A stretch of 64,000 bases of DNA, taken from the NCBI GenBank assembly GCA_964464815.1, contig CAYXHF010000002.1:1-64000 (forward strand). Reading direction: 5' to 3'. The translations under genes were made by a program, and so were the position numbers. The stretch is from UBA11524 sp964464815 (GTDB taxonomy: Bacteria > Bacillota > Clostridia > Christensenellales > Aristaeellaceae). Shown one piece after another: positions 40,001 to 47,328 of this stretch; positions within the stretch are counted from its first letter, which is position 1; each line of letters starts with the position of its first letter. The notes under the pieces are model-generated. The model was not told the origin of the DNA. It searched no databases and saw nothing but the letters and a program-made list of their open reading frames with translations.

Positions 40001-40071
40001 CCCAAAACAACAAGAAATATTCTCCTTTTTGCATTCCGTCTTCGTCTATCATATGCTATGAGGTGAATTTG

Positions 40072-40383
40072 ATGGACGAACAATTCATTCGTGACCGCAT
40101 TACCCAGCTGCGCCTTCGTAAAGGCGTCTCCGAATACCAGATGAGCTATGACCTTGGCCATAGCCGCGGGTATATCTACAACATTTCCTCCGGCAAGGCG
40201 CTCCCGCCGCTGAAGGAATTTCTGGCCATCTGCGACTACTTCGATTTGACGCCGCAGCAATTCTTTGACGAAAGCATGCAGAACCCAGAGTTGATTCAGA
40301 AGGCCGTTTCCGGCATGAAGCAGCTAAGCGAAGAAGACCTGCTGATGCTGCTTGGACTGATTAACCGTCTGCTCAAGGAATAA
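40072..40383 (+). CDS. XRE-family helix-turn-helix regulator
   Basis: 103 aa. The N-terminal HTH_3 domain IRDRITQLRLRKGVSEYQMSYDLGHSRGYIYNISSG, about residues 6-41, is followed by LPPLKEFLAICDYFDLTPQQFF. A short helical tail (LSEEDLLMLLGLINRLLK) probably dimerises. ATG 40072 has GAGG 8 nt upstream. It is divergent from the LRR gene and could regulate it; no operator is evident. Confidence 0.88.
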   Translation: MDEQFIRDRITQLRLRKGVSEYQMSYDLGHSRGYIYNISSGKALPPLKEFLAICDYFDLTPQQFFDESMQNPELIQKAVSGMKQLSEEDLLMLLGLINRLLKE

Positions 40384-40404
40384 TGTGCCCCAAATCGCAC
40401 CACG

Positions 40405-40457
40405 AAAAAACACGCCTCTCCTTCCACGTCTTTTATGTGGAAGGTGAGGCGCGCTTT
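40405..40457. terminator. Bidirectional terminator after the XRE gene
   Basis: 15-bp stem CGCCTCTCCTTCCAC / GTGGAAGGTGAGGCG with one mismatch. A6 on the left gives a T6 tail for the minus-strand gene; CTTTTG follows on the plus side. Confidence 0.75.
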
Positions 40458-40467
40458 TGTCTATACC

Positions 40468-40721
40468 TTACTCAGAGCGCAGGGCAATCACCGTCAGCAC
40501 CACCTGCAATTCTGTCTGCTGGGCATGCAGAGGATATCGGTGTAAATCGCCACCTTCTGCTGTGGCGTGATGTTCGCAAAGTAGGTGCGAATCCGCTCCG
40601 CCTTGTAGACATCCGTGGGGACAATCTCCTTCGTGGTGAAAACGACAGACACCACCGTGTCGGATTTATCACCCCTCAAAATGCGACAGAATGTCGGATT
40701 GTTTTCCATTGTCAATTCCAT
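40468..40721 (-). pseudogene. Small gene of unknown family, frameshifted near its 3' end
   Basis: From ATG 40721 (or 40709) the frame reads MELTMENNPTFCRILRGDKS ... VYKAERIRTYFANITPQQKV ... IYTDIL and then runs out at an early TGA. A shift of two bases at the AGAG/CTCT dinucleotide repeat at 40529-40532 restores LHAQQTELQVVLTVIALRSE and a TAA at 40468-40470, just before the terminator. The intact product would be about 83 aa. I do not recognise the family. It may be a decayed gene, a real truncated protein or a base-calling error. It lies downstream of dnaA but beyond a terminator. Confidence 0.55.
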
Positions 40722-40832
40722 GTCACAAGCTTGCAAAAAACTTCTTTTGTGTGATGAAAATCATATCACAAGAAGGAAAACGACAGATTTTCGATGTCTT
40801 CTTTTGCCGGGCAGATGAGCGTTTTTTACCGC

Positions 40833-40869
40833 AAAAAAGAACCAGCGCATCACCACGCACTGGTTCTTT
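40833..40869 (-). terminator. Terminator after dnaA
   Basis: Stem AAAGAACCAGCGC / GCACTGGTTCTTT (one mismatch) with a T6 run on the minus strand, 8 nt after the dnaA stop. Confidence 0.8.
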
Positions 40870-40876
40870 CCTTCGC

Positions 40877-42217
40877 TCACTTATTTTCAGTGACAATTTC
40901 CTTAATATCATTGACCACATTCGCCATTGACGGATTTTCCTTAATGGCATTGGCAATCTGGTTGCAACCATGCAGCACCGTGGTGTGGTCGCGGTTGCCA
41001 AACACCTGACCAATCTGCGGGAGAGACAGATTCGTCAGCTCACGCGTGATGTACATCGCAATCTGGCGCGGAACGGCAATCTCGCGGCGACGCGTGGGAC
41101 GAATCAAATCGTCCACCGTGATGGAATAATAGCTTGCGACACTCTGCATGATGGACTGCGCAGTCACTTCCTTGCGCACCTTCTTGGCAAAGATGTCATG
41201 TAGCGCTTCCTCGCAGAGCTGCACCGTAATCGGGCGATTCGTCAGCTGTGCGTAGGCCACCAGACGCGTCAGGCTGCCTTCCAGCTCACGGATGTTGGAT
41301 TCCACGCGGGTTGCGATGGCCTCGAACACATCCTCGTCCATCGTCAGGTGATCCTGATGCGCCTTTTCGCGCAGGATGGCGATTCGCGTCTCCAAGTCAG
41401 GCTTCTTGATGTCGCAGGTCAGGCCCCATGCAAAGCGGCTCTTCAGGCGCTCTTCCAGACGGGCAATCTCCTGCGGCGGACGGTCGGATGTCAGAATAAT
41501 CTGCTTGCCGGCGGTGTGCAGGGTGTTGAAGGTGTGGAAGAATTCCTCCTGCGTCGACTCCTTGCCCGCGATGAACTGAATATCGTCCACCATCAGCACG
41601 TCCACGCTGCGGAAGCGCGTGCGGAACTGTAGGTTGCGGCCCTGCTGAATGGCAGAAATCAGCTCGTTGGTGAAGGTTTCACCGGGAATGTAGAGAATGC
41701 GCTTCTGCGGGTCATTGGCGCGGATGTAGTTGCCCACGGCATGCATCAAGTGCGTCTTACCCAGACCAACGCCGCCGTAGATGAACAGCGGGTTGTAGGA
41801 ATGCGCAGGATTCGTCGCCACGGACAGCGCCGCCGCATGTGCGAAACGGTTGCCGCTACCAACAACGAACGTCTCGAACGTGTACTTCGGGTTCAGCTCC
41901 ACGGCGCTTTCCGGCGCGATGGTCTCCTCCTGTGCGGCACGCTGCTTGTTCATCGGGCGCGCATCAATTTCCGCCTGCGTCAGAATTTCCACATCCATCT
42001 GATGCCCGGCCACCTGACTGAGCAGCTTGACGATGATGGAGTGATACGCGTTATAAATGATGAGCTTCATGTTGTCCATCACAACGCGCAGCACCAGCGT
42101 ATCACCATCCAGCAGCGCAGGCACAAGATTGGGGCGGAGCAGGCTATTATAAGAGATGCCCGGAATTTCTTCCTTGAGCAGTTCGCATGTCTTTGACCAC
42201 AGCGCATCCATATCCAT
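40877..42217 (-). CDS. dnaA: Chromosomal replication initiator DnaA
   Basis: 446 aa AAA+ initiator that binds DnaA boxes and melts oriC. Domain I begins MDMDALWSKTCELLKEEIPG. The linker is followed by PKYTFETFVVGSGNRFAHAA, Walker A FIYGGVGLGKTHLMHAVGN, Walker B VLMVDDIQFIAGKESTQEEF, sensor 1 QIILTSDRPP and the box VII arginine in RLKSRFAWGL. Domain IV carries the DnaA signature LPQIGQVFGNRDHTTVLHGC. ATG 42217 follows GGAGG; GTG 42220 is also possible. No dnaN, recF or gyrB follows: a terminator closes the gene. Confidence 0.97.
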   Translation of the reverse strand: MDMDALWSKTCELLKEEIPGISYNSLLRPNLVPALLDGDTLVLRVVMDNMKLIIYNAYHSIIVKLLSQVAGHQMDVEILTQAEIDARPMNKQRAAQEETIAPESAVELNPKYTFETFVVGSGNRFAHAAALSVATNPAHSYNPLFIYGGVGLGKTHLMHAVGNYIRANDPQKRILYIPGETFTNELISAIQQGRNLQFRTRFRSVDVLMVDDIQFIAGKESTQEEFFHTFNTLHTAGKQIILTSDRPPQEIARLEERLKSRFAWGLTCDIKKPDLETRIAILREKAHQDHLTMDEDVFEAIATRVESNIRELEGSLTRLVAYAQLTNRPITVQLCEEALHDIFAKKVRKEVTAQSIMQSVASYYSITVDDLIRPTRRREIAVPRQIAMYITRELTNLSLPQIGQVFGNRDHTTVLHGCNQIANAIKENPSMANVVNDIKEIVTENK

Positions 42218-42377
42218 CACAGGGTTTCCTCCGTATTCATAAGCGCGGACATTTTGTCCGAACGTGTGTGTTTTTTTGTCCGCGTAGGGGATGCAGAGGG
42301 GCGAAAAAGGCGCACGACCAGCCTTGGCCGTGAGCCTGTCTTGCTGTTGCAATTCGGGTGTTTCCGCATCCTTATGT

Positions 42378-42406
42378 ATCATACCACAGGATTTGAAAAT
42401 TCGCAA
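42378..42406 (-). promoter_or_regulatory. SigmaA-type promoter for dnaA
   Basis: Minus strand TTGCGA, 17-nt spacer, TATGAT, with a leader of about 150 nt. Confidence 0.65.
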
Positions 42407-42409
42407 GCA

Positions 42410-42717
42410 TTCTTGCAAAAGCATTTTGCTGAATGAAGCAAAGTCCCGATTCTTCGTTCGGCGCAAAATATAGGGGAAGAAAATTCGTTCGCCACAAGCC
42501 CTGTGGATAACTAGCTCTTTTTTGCATATTTTTGCAAAAATTGCGTATATTTTTCTGGGCCTTGTCGCGTAAAAAAATCAAAAATTTTGTCGAACTGCCC
42601 TTGTGGAAAAGGAGTTTCCTATCCAGATGTCGAACCATTCACCGTGGGATTGTGTGCGCTTTTGCGCATACCCTGACCCAAGCTACGCTCCATCAATCAA
42701 GAAAGAAGGCTTTCCCC
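42410..42717. other. Candidate replication origin (oriC) region upstream of dnaA
   Basis: A perfect DnaA box (TTATCCACA, minus strand, 42510-42502) and a near-box TTTTCCACA (42610-42602) flank an AT-rich stretch (42515-42600) with direct TTTGCA/TTTTTGCAAAAAT elements that could serve as the unwinding region. Only two good boxes are visible, fewer than many origins have, so the call is tentative. Confidence 0.45.
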
Positions 42718-43170
42718 ATGGCTATTTCGATTTCCCGTGAGCAAGTCCATCAAATTCTCCTGCCCGAAATCGGCCCGGCCATGGCGAATTCCACCGTCTC
42801 CCTGCATGTCACCGATATGCTGCGCCAATACCGCCGTGGCGATGACCTGCTCCAGCTTCGTGAGAATCTCCGGAAAAGCCTTTTTCAGGATCTCTACGCC
42901 GTACTCGGTGCAAGAATGCATGTTGTGCTGCAAAACGGCGAGGATCACCGCATCCGCATGGAGGCGCTGCCGAAGCTGGCCGACGCGCTGCTCGGCGCAC
43001 TCTTCACTTCCCTTGGCACGTCAGACATGCCAAAGGATACGCTCATGCGCTTTGCCATGACCTCCGGCAGCCTTTGCGCCATGCGGACGCTGCTGGACGC
43101 CTACAGTCTGAGTGAACGCGAGCAGGCTTTGTTGCAGCGCATCCTGCGCGAAAGCGAAGCGTTTGAATAA
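42718..43170 (+). CDS. Hypothetical protein, 150 aa, divergent from dnaA
   Basis: Mostly alpha-helical, soluble and slightly acidic, with no recognisable family: MAISISREQVHQILLPEIGP, then VSLHVTDMLRQYRRGDDLLQ, and a C-terminal LLDAYSLSEREQALLQRILR. ATG 42718 has AGAAGG upstream. It lies on the far side of the candidate oriC from dnaA and 38 nt before the ZnuA-like gene, so it probably begins a plus-strand operon ending with surE. Confidence 0.7.
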   Translation: MAISISREQVHQILLPEIGPAMANSTVSLHVTDMLRQYRRGDDLLQLRENLRKSLFQDLYAVLGARMHVVLQNGEDHRIRMEALPKLADALLGALFTSLGTSDMPKDTLMRFAMTSGSLCAMRTLLDAYSLSEREQALLQRILRESEAFE

Positions 43171-43208
43171 ACCAAATGACCCGATGAAAGAAAGGTATCC
43201 ATCAAATC

Positions 43209-44144
43209 ATGAAGAAAAAGCCCCTTGTGGCGCTTCTGTGCGCCATCCTTCTTGTCCTGATGCCGACCCTTGCCAGTGCGGAAACGGTCGTCACCTCCTT
43301 CTATCCGATTTACATTTTCGCCCTCAATCTGACGCAGGGCATTGAGGACATCACCGTGCGGAATCTGGCCGCGCCCAATACCGGCTGTCTGCACGATTAT
43401 CAGCTGTCCACCGGGGATATGAAGGTACTCAATCGCGCCGACGTGTTTCTGGTCAACGGCGCGGGCATGGAAAGCTACCTCAGCCGCGTATTCGATACGT
43501 TCCCGAAGCTGCCGGTCGTGTATGCCTCCGAGGGCATCACGCTCCTGCGTGCGGATGGCATGGAGGAGGTCTGCGACCACGAGGACGAAGAAGCGCACGA
43601 CGATCACGACCATGATCACGAGGCAAATGCCCACATCTGGCTGGATGCGGAAAACGCCATCCTGATGGTCAATAACCTCGCCGCTGGCCTGACCAACGCG
43701 ATTCCGCAGGCTGCTGATGCCATCGAAGCGAACCGCGTGGCCTATGTCGAGCGCCTGACTGCGCTGGACGCGGAGCTACTGGATGCGCTCTCTTCCCTGC
43801 CGAACAAGAACGTCATCACCTTCCACGAGGCGTTCCCGTATTTTGCCAAGGCCTACGGCCTGCACGTCGCCGCCGTGGTCAACCACGAGCCGGGTGACGC
43901 GCTCTCTCCCGCACAGATGGCGGAGCTGGTTCGCACGGTGCAGGCGCTGGGCAATCCGCCGCTATTCACCGAGCCGCAGTATGACGACTTGGCCGCCCAG
44001 ACGCTCTCGCGTGAAACAGGTGCGGCGGTCTACAGCCTCGACCCGGTGGTCACCGGCCCGGAAAACGACGTGCCGCTGACCTATTACGAAGACAAAATGC
44101 GCGAAAACATGCAGACGCTGCTGACCGCGCTTGGCAACGACTAA
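43209..44144 (+). CDS. ZnuA/TroA-family zinc-type solute-binding protein
   Basis: 311 aa. Signal peptide KKKPLVALLCAILLVLMPTLASA, no lipobox. Metal ligands of cluster A-1 proteins are visible: His in TGCLHDYQLS, His in ANAHIWLDAEN, His in ITFHEAFPYFAKAYGL and Asp/Glu in the C-terminal half. A His/Asp-rich loop (CDHEDEEAHDDHDHDHEANA) is typical of zinc-specific ZnuA. No ZnuB or ZnuC genes are adjacent. Weak AAAGG ribosome-binding site at long spacing. Confidence 0.9.
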   Translation: MKKKPLVALLCAILLVLMPTLASAETVVTSFYPIYIFALNLTQGIEDITVRNLAAPNTGCLHDYQLSTGDMKVLNRADVFLVNGAGMESYLSRVFDTFPKLPVVYASEGITLLRADGMEEVCDHEDEEAHDDHDHDHEANAHIWLDAENAILMVNNLAAGLTNAIPQAADAIEANRVAYVERLTALDAELLDALSSLPNKNVITFHEAFPYFAKAYGLHVAAVVNHEPGDALSPAQMAELVRTVQALGNPPLFTEPQYDDLAAQTLSRETGAAVYSLDPVVTGPENDVPLTYYEDKMRENMQTLLTALGND

Positions 44145-44164
44145 CACATTGGAGGACATCATTC

Positions 44165-44908
44165 ATGCATTTTCTGATTGTAAATGACGACAGCATCGAT
44201 AGCCCGTTCCTGCCGATTTTGACGACGGCCTGCAAGCGTGCTGGACACCGCGTGACGGTCTGCGTTCCGGCAACGCAGCAGAGCGCCAAGGCGCACGCCT
44301 TCTCCATCGAAGACCCGATTATGGCGCGTCAGGTGGAGGTACCCGGTGCGGATGAGGCCTGGGCGCTCTCCGGCACGCCGGTAGACTGCTGCCGCATTGC
44401 CCTGACGAGCATTGCGCCGGAGGTGGACGCAGTTATCAGCGGCATCAACCTCGGCTACAACGTGGGCCTTGCGGTCTATATGTCCGGTACGGTAGGTGCG
44501 GCCCGTGAGGCGACCTTCCGCCACAAGGTGGGCGTATCGGTTTCCGCGGAGAAGTGGACGCCCGGCGACACGCTGGATTACGTGGCCGAATGGGCGGTGG
44601 AAATGGCCGAGAAGCTGGTCACGCGCGGTGTGCCGGAGCTGACGGTCTGCAACCTGAACGCACCGCCGATTCCGCGTGCTGAATTGAAGGAGCGCGTGGT
44701 CTGTCCGATTAACCGCTCCTCGTATCTGGACGATTACGAGCGCCGCGAAAGTCCGCGGAAGCAGACATACTTCTGGATTTCGCCCATGATTCAGGAACCG
44801 CCGATGCCGGGCAGCGACCAGGCATATCTGGACGCAGGGCATCCGACGTGTACCTTCCTGACCATCGACGGCGAGGGACAGGAGCAGTTCGCATCGTATT
44901 TGAAATAA
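44165..44908 (+). CDS. surE: SurE-like 5'/3'-nucleotidase
   Basis: 247 aa phosphatase acting on nucleoside monophosphates. The N-terminal metal site is FLIVNDDSIDSP (usually NDDG), followed by QQSAKAHAFSIEDP, LSGTPVDCCRIAL and the strongly conserved VISGINLGYNVGLAVYMSGTVGAAREA (quoted across residues 96-122). TTGGAGG precedes ATG 44165. It lies 20 nt after the ZnuA-like gene and is probably co-transcribed. A terminator follows. Confidence 0.92.
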   Translation: MHFLIVNDDSIDSPFLPILTTACKRAGHRVTVCVPATQQSAKAHAFSIEDPIMARQVEVPGADEAWALSGTPVDCCRIALTSIAPEVDAVISGINLGYNVGLAVYMSGTVGAAREATFRHKVGVSVSAEKWTPGDTLDYVAEWAVEMAEKLVTRGVPELTVCNLNAPPIPRAELKERVVCPINRSSYLDDYERRESPRKQTYFWISPMIQEPPMPGSDQAYLDAGHPTCTFLTIDGEGQEQFASYLK

Positions 44909-44916
44909 TGAGCGCA

Positions 44917-44953
44917 GGCATGCTGCCCGGAGATGGGTGGCATGCCTTTTTTC
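44917..44953 (+). terminator. Terminator after surE
   Basis: Stem GGCATGC..CCC / GGG..GCATGCC with a two-base internal mismatch and a T6 tail. Confidence 0.8.
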
Positions 44954-44967
44954 TCCCAAACCACGAT

Positions 44968-44997
44968 GAGCCGCGCAGCCAAACGACTGCGCGGCTC
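44968..44997 (-). terminator. Hairpin at the end of the GGDEF/HD-GYP gene
   Basis: Perfect 11-bp stem GAGCCGCGCAG / CTGCGCGGCTC, 7 nt after the minus-strand stop. The T-tail is poor, so termination is less certain. Confidence 0.5.
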
Positions 44998-45004
44998 GTA
45001 TTGA

Positions 45005-47020
45005 TTATTCAGCTTTTCCACCATTCAAGGCACCCGGTTCAATATGACTCTTGAGAAGCGTCGAGGGCAATTCCTGTTTTACCCCCTCCGAAAAAACATC
45101 CTGCAATTCCGTTTTCAGCGTGTCCTGCACCTCCTTCAGGCATTCCAGCAGAATCGGGTTGAAGGTGCCACATTCGCCATTCATAATCATCTCAATGGCC
45201 TTTTCATGGGTGAACGGCGGCTTGTAGACACGCGGACTCGTCAGCGCGTCGTAGACGTCGGCAAGCGATACCACCTGCGCGGAAATCGGGATTTCATCGC
45301 CCTTCAAGCCGTCGGGATAGCCCTTGCCGTCGTAGCGCTCGTGATGCCAGCGGCAGATGTCGTAGGCCATCTGCACCATCTGCTCCTTGCGGTAGACCTC
45401 CAGCTCGTTCAGCATCTGCGCACCGATGGTCGTGTGCGTCTTCATGATTTCAAACTCTTCCTTCGTCAGGCGGCCGGGCTTGTTGAGGATTTCGCTGTCA
45501 ATGGCGATTTTCCCCACGTCGTGCATGGCGGAGGCGGTCACAATCATCGCGCACTTCTGCGGCGTCAGACCATAGCGATCCGTGCGCGCACAAAGCGTTT
45601 CCAGAATATGCTCGGTGATTTTGCGAATGTTGATGACGTGCTGTCCGCTTTCGCCGTTTCGGAATTCCACGATGTGGCTGAGAATCGTCACCATCATCAT
45701 GTTGTTCTTTTCCTTCTCCATGATTTCGCTTGTCACCATGGAAATCAGGCGGCGCTGCTTGGCGTAGAGCTTGATGGTATTGAACACGCGGCGGTACACG
45801 ACCTTCGCGTCAAAGGGACGGTTGATGTAGTCGCTGACGCCCTGCTCATAGGCGCGGCGAATCAGCGAATCATTGTCCTCGCTGGAAATCATAATGACCG
45901 GCAGATTTTCAATCAGGTGGCTGCGGTTCATCGCCGCCAGCACCTCAAAGCCGTCCATGATGGGCATCACAAGATCCAGCAGCATCAGTGAAATGCGCTG
46001 ACGGGAGTCGGTGATGATGTCCATGCACTCCTTGCCGTTGGAGGCTTCCAGAATTTCGTACTCCTCGCTGAGCATTTCGGAGAGGATGGCGCGATTCATT
46101 TCGGAGTCGTCCACAATCAGGATGCGTTCCCGCTCCGAGCGCAGCTTCCGCGCCGTTTCCGGCGATTGCTCCAGCATCGTGTCGGTGACGACCATGTTCT
46201 GGCGCCCCTTGGCCTGATACATCAGCTTGTCAGCCTGTAGCGCCGCCACTTCCAGCGTTCTGCCCGCGCCATTGACGCCGCCGATGCTGATGGAAATCTG
46301 CAAATTGGTATAGCCGGGTACGTTGGCCGCGTGTACCTCTTCACGAATATCGTTGAGGCGGCGGTACAGCTTTTCCTGCGGCAGACCGGGCATCACCAGC
46401 AGGAATTCATCGCCACCAAGGCGCACCAGCATGTCGCCCGCCGCGGTATGCTCCTGCACAACGCGTGCCATGGTTTCCAGCACCACGTCGCCCGCACGGT
46501 GGCCGAAGATGTCGTTGTAGAGCTTGAAATTGTCCACGTCAATCATCGCCACACCGGCATTGAAGATTTTGCGGCACATCCGTTCCTCGTAGTAGCAGCG
46601 GTTGTATGCACCCGTCAGCGCATCGTGGTAGAGCTTCTCTTCAAAGCTGATGAGGCGATTGGCGAGCATTTCCCCGGACTCGGGGTCAATCATCATTTCC
46701 TCATCGAGCTTCTGCACCAATTCCAGCACATAGCGCCGTCCGTCCACATGCAGATAACGGGCTGTCACCTGATATACCGCCTGCTGGGCATATTCCAGCT
46801 TAATCTTCTTGCCCTTCTCCTGATATGCACGCATCACAACGCAGCTGCGACAGTCATGGCCATTGAGTGGCCCATCCTTACAGGGACAGACACACTTTCC
46901 CCCATGTTCCTCCCGCAGCTGGATTGACCGGCGGATTTCCTCTTCCCCGATCAGGCGAACGGCTGTAAAGCTTTTGCGGTAAACAGCCAGCTCCTGCTCC
47001 ATTTCCTGCATTGTAATCAT
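45005..47020 (-). CDS. GGDEF - receiver - HD-GYP cyclic-di-GMP turnover protein
   Basis: 671 aa. The N-terminal ~110 residues are helical with a Cys/His cluster (CVCPCKDGPLNGHDCRSC). A GGDEF diguanylate cyclase domain follows (LYHDALTGAYNRCYYEER; intact RLGGDEFLLV). Then comes a receiver domain (ILIVDDSEMN, phospho-Asp in MLLDLVMPIMDG, with Arg replacing the usual Lys in DYINRPFD). Last is an HD-GYP phosphodiesterase (MHDVGKIAIDSEILNK, HHERYDGKGYPDG). Both catalytic sets look complete, so it could make and degrade c-di-GMP. The product-inhibition RxxD site before GGDEF reads AAGD. ATG 47020 is chosen because upstream ATGs fall in the promoter or before a plausible ribosome-binding site. No membrane segment. 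Confidence 0.9.
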   Translation of the reverse strand: MITMQEMEQELAVYRKSFTAVRLIGEEEIRRSIQLREEHGGKCVCPCKDGPLNGHDCRSCVVMRAYQEKGKKIKLEYAQQAVYQVTARYLHVDGRRYVLELVQKLDEEMMIDPESGEMLANRLISFEEKLYHDALTGAYNRCYYEERMCRKIFNAGVAMIDVDNFKLYNDIFGHRAGDVVLETMARVVQEHTAAGDMLVRLGGDEFLLVMPGLPQEKLYRRLNDIREEVHAANVPGYTNLQISISIGGVNGAGRTLEVAALQADKLMYQAKGRQNMVVTDTMLEQSPETARKLRSERERILIVDDSEMNRAILSEMLSEEYEILEASNGKECMDIITDSRQRISLMLLDLVMPIMDGFEVLAAMNRSHLIENLPVIMISSEDNDSLIRRAYEQGVSDYINRPFDAKVVYRRVFNTIKLYAKQRRLISMVTSEIMEKEKNNMMMVTILSHIVEFRNGESGQHVINIRKITEHILETLCARTDRYGLTPQKCAMIVTASAMHDVGKIAIDSEILNKPGRLTKEEFEIMKTHTTIGAQMLNELEVYRKEQMVQMAYDICRWHHERYDGKGYPDGLKGDEIPISAQVVSLADVYDALTSPRVYKPPFTHEKAIEMIMNGECGTFNPILLECLKEVQDTLKTELQDVFSEGVKQELPSTLLKSHIEPGALNGGKAE

Positions 47021-47117
47021 CCGGCAACGTCTCACTTTCGCTGTGCATATCGCCTTCGTATGCCCGGACAGCATGCTCCATATTCCTGACACACGAACCC
47101 ACAAATCTACATTTTCC

Positions 47118-47146
47118 ATTATACGACAAGAAGTCGTTTCCGTCAA
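47118..47146 (-). promoter_or_regulatory. SigmaA-type promoter for the GGDEF/HD-GYP gene
   Basis: Minus strand TTGACG, 17-nt spacer, perfect TATAAT, about 100 nt before the chosen start. Confidence 0.8.
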
Positions 47147-47244
47147 GGTTGTTACGTGATGCAATCACGGTTTCTCCTGCCACTTTGCCGCTTGTTCTTC
47201 TGCCCATTTTCTGCCCTCAATTTCAACTTCTTGAAAGATACGCC

Positions 47245-47273
47245 TTGCAATTCCAACCACTTCTTGGTATAAT
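47245..47273 (+). promoter_or_regulatory. SigmaA-type promoter for the SH3 protein gene
   Basis: TTGCAA, 17-nt spacer, perfect TATAAT, 56 nt before the start. Confidence 0.8.
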
Positions 47274-47328
47274 ATTTTTGTTCCAACAAATTGCAACATA
47301 TTTTTGCGATAGAAAGGAAGAAAAACGA

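Noticed and set aside
40613..40818. Plus-strand open frames opposite the frameshifted small gene
   Set aside because: They lack ribosome-binding sites and are antisense to a frame with better coding character and its own terminator.
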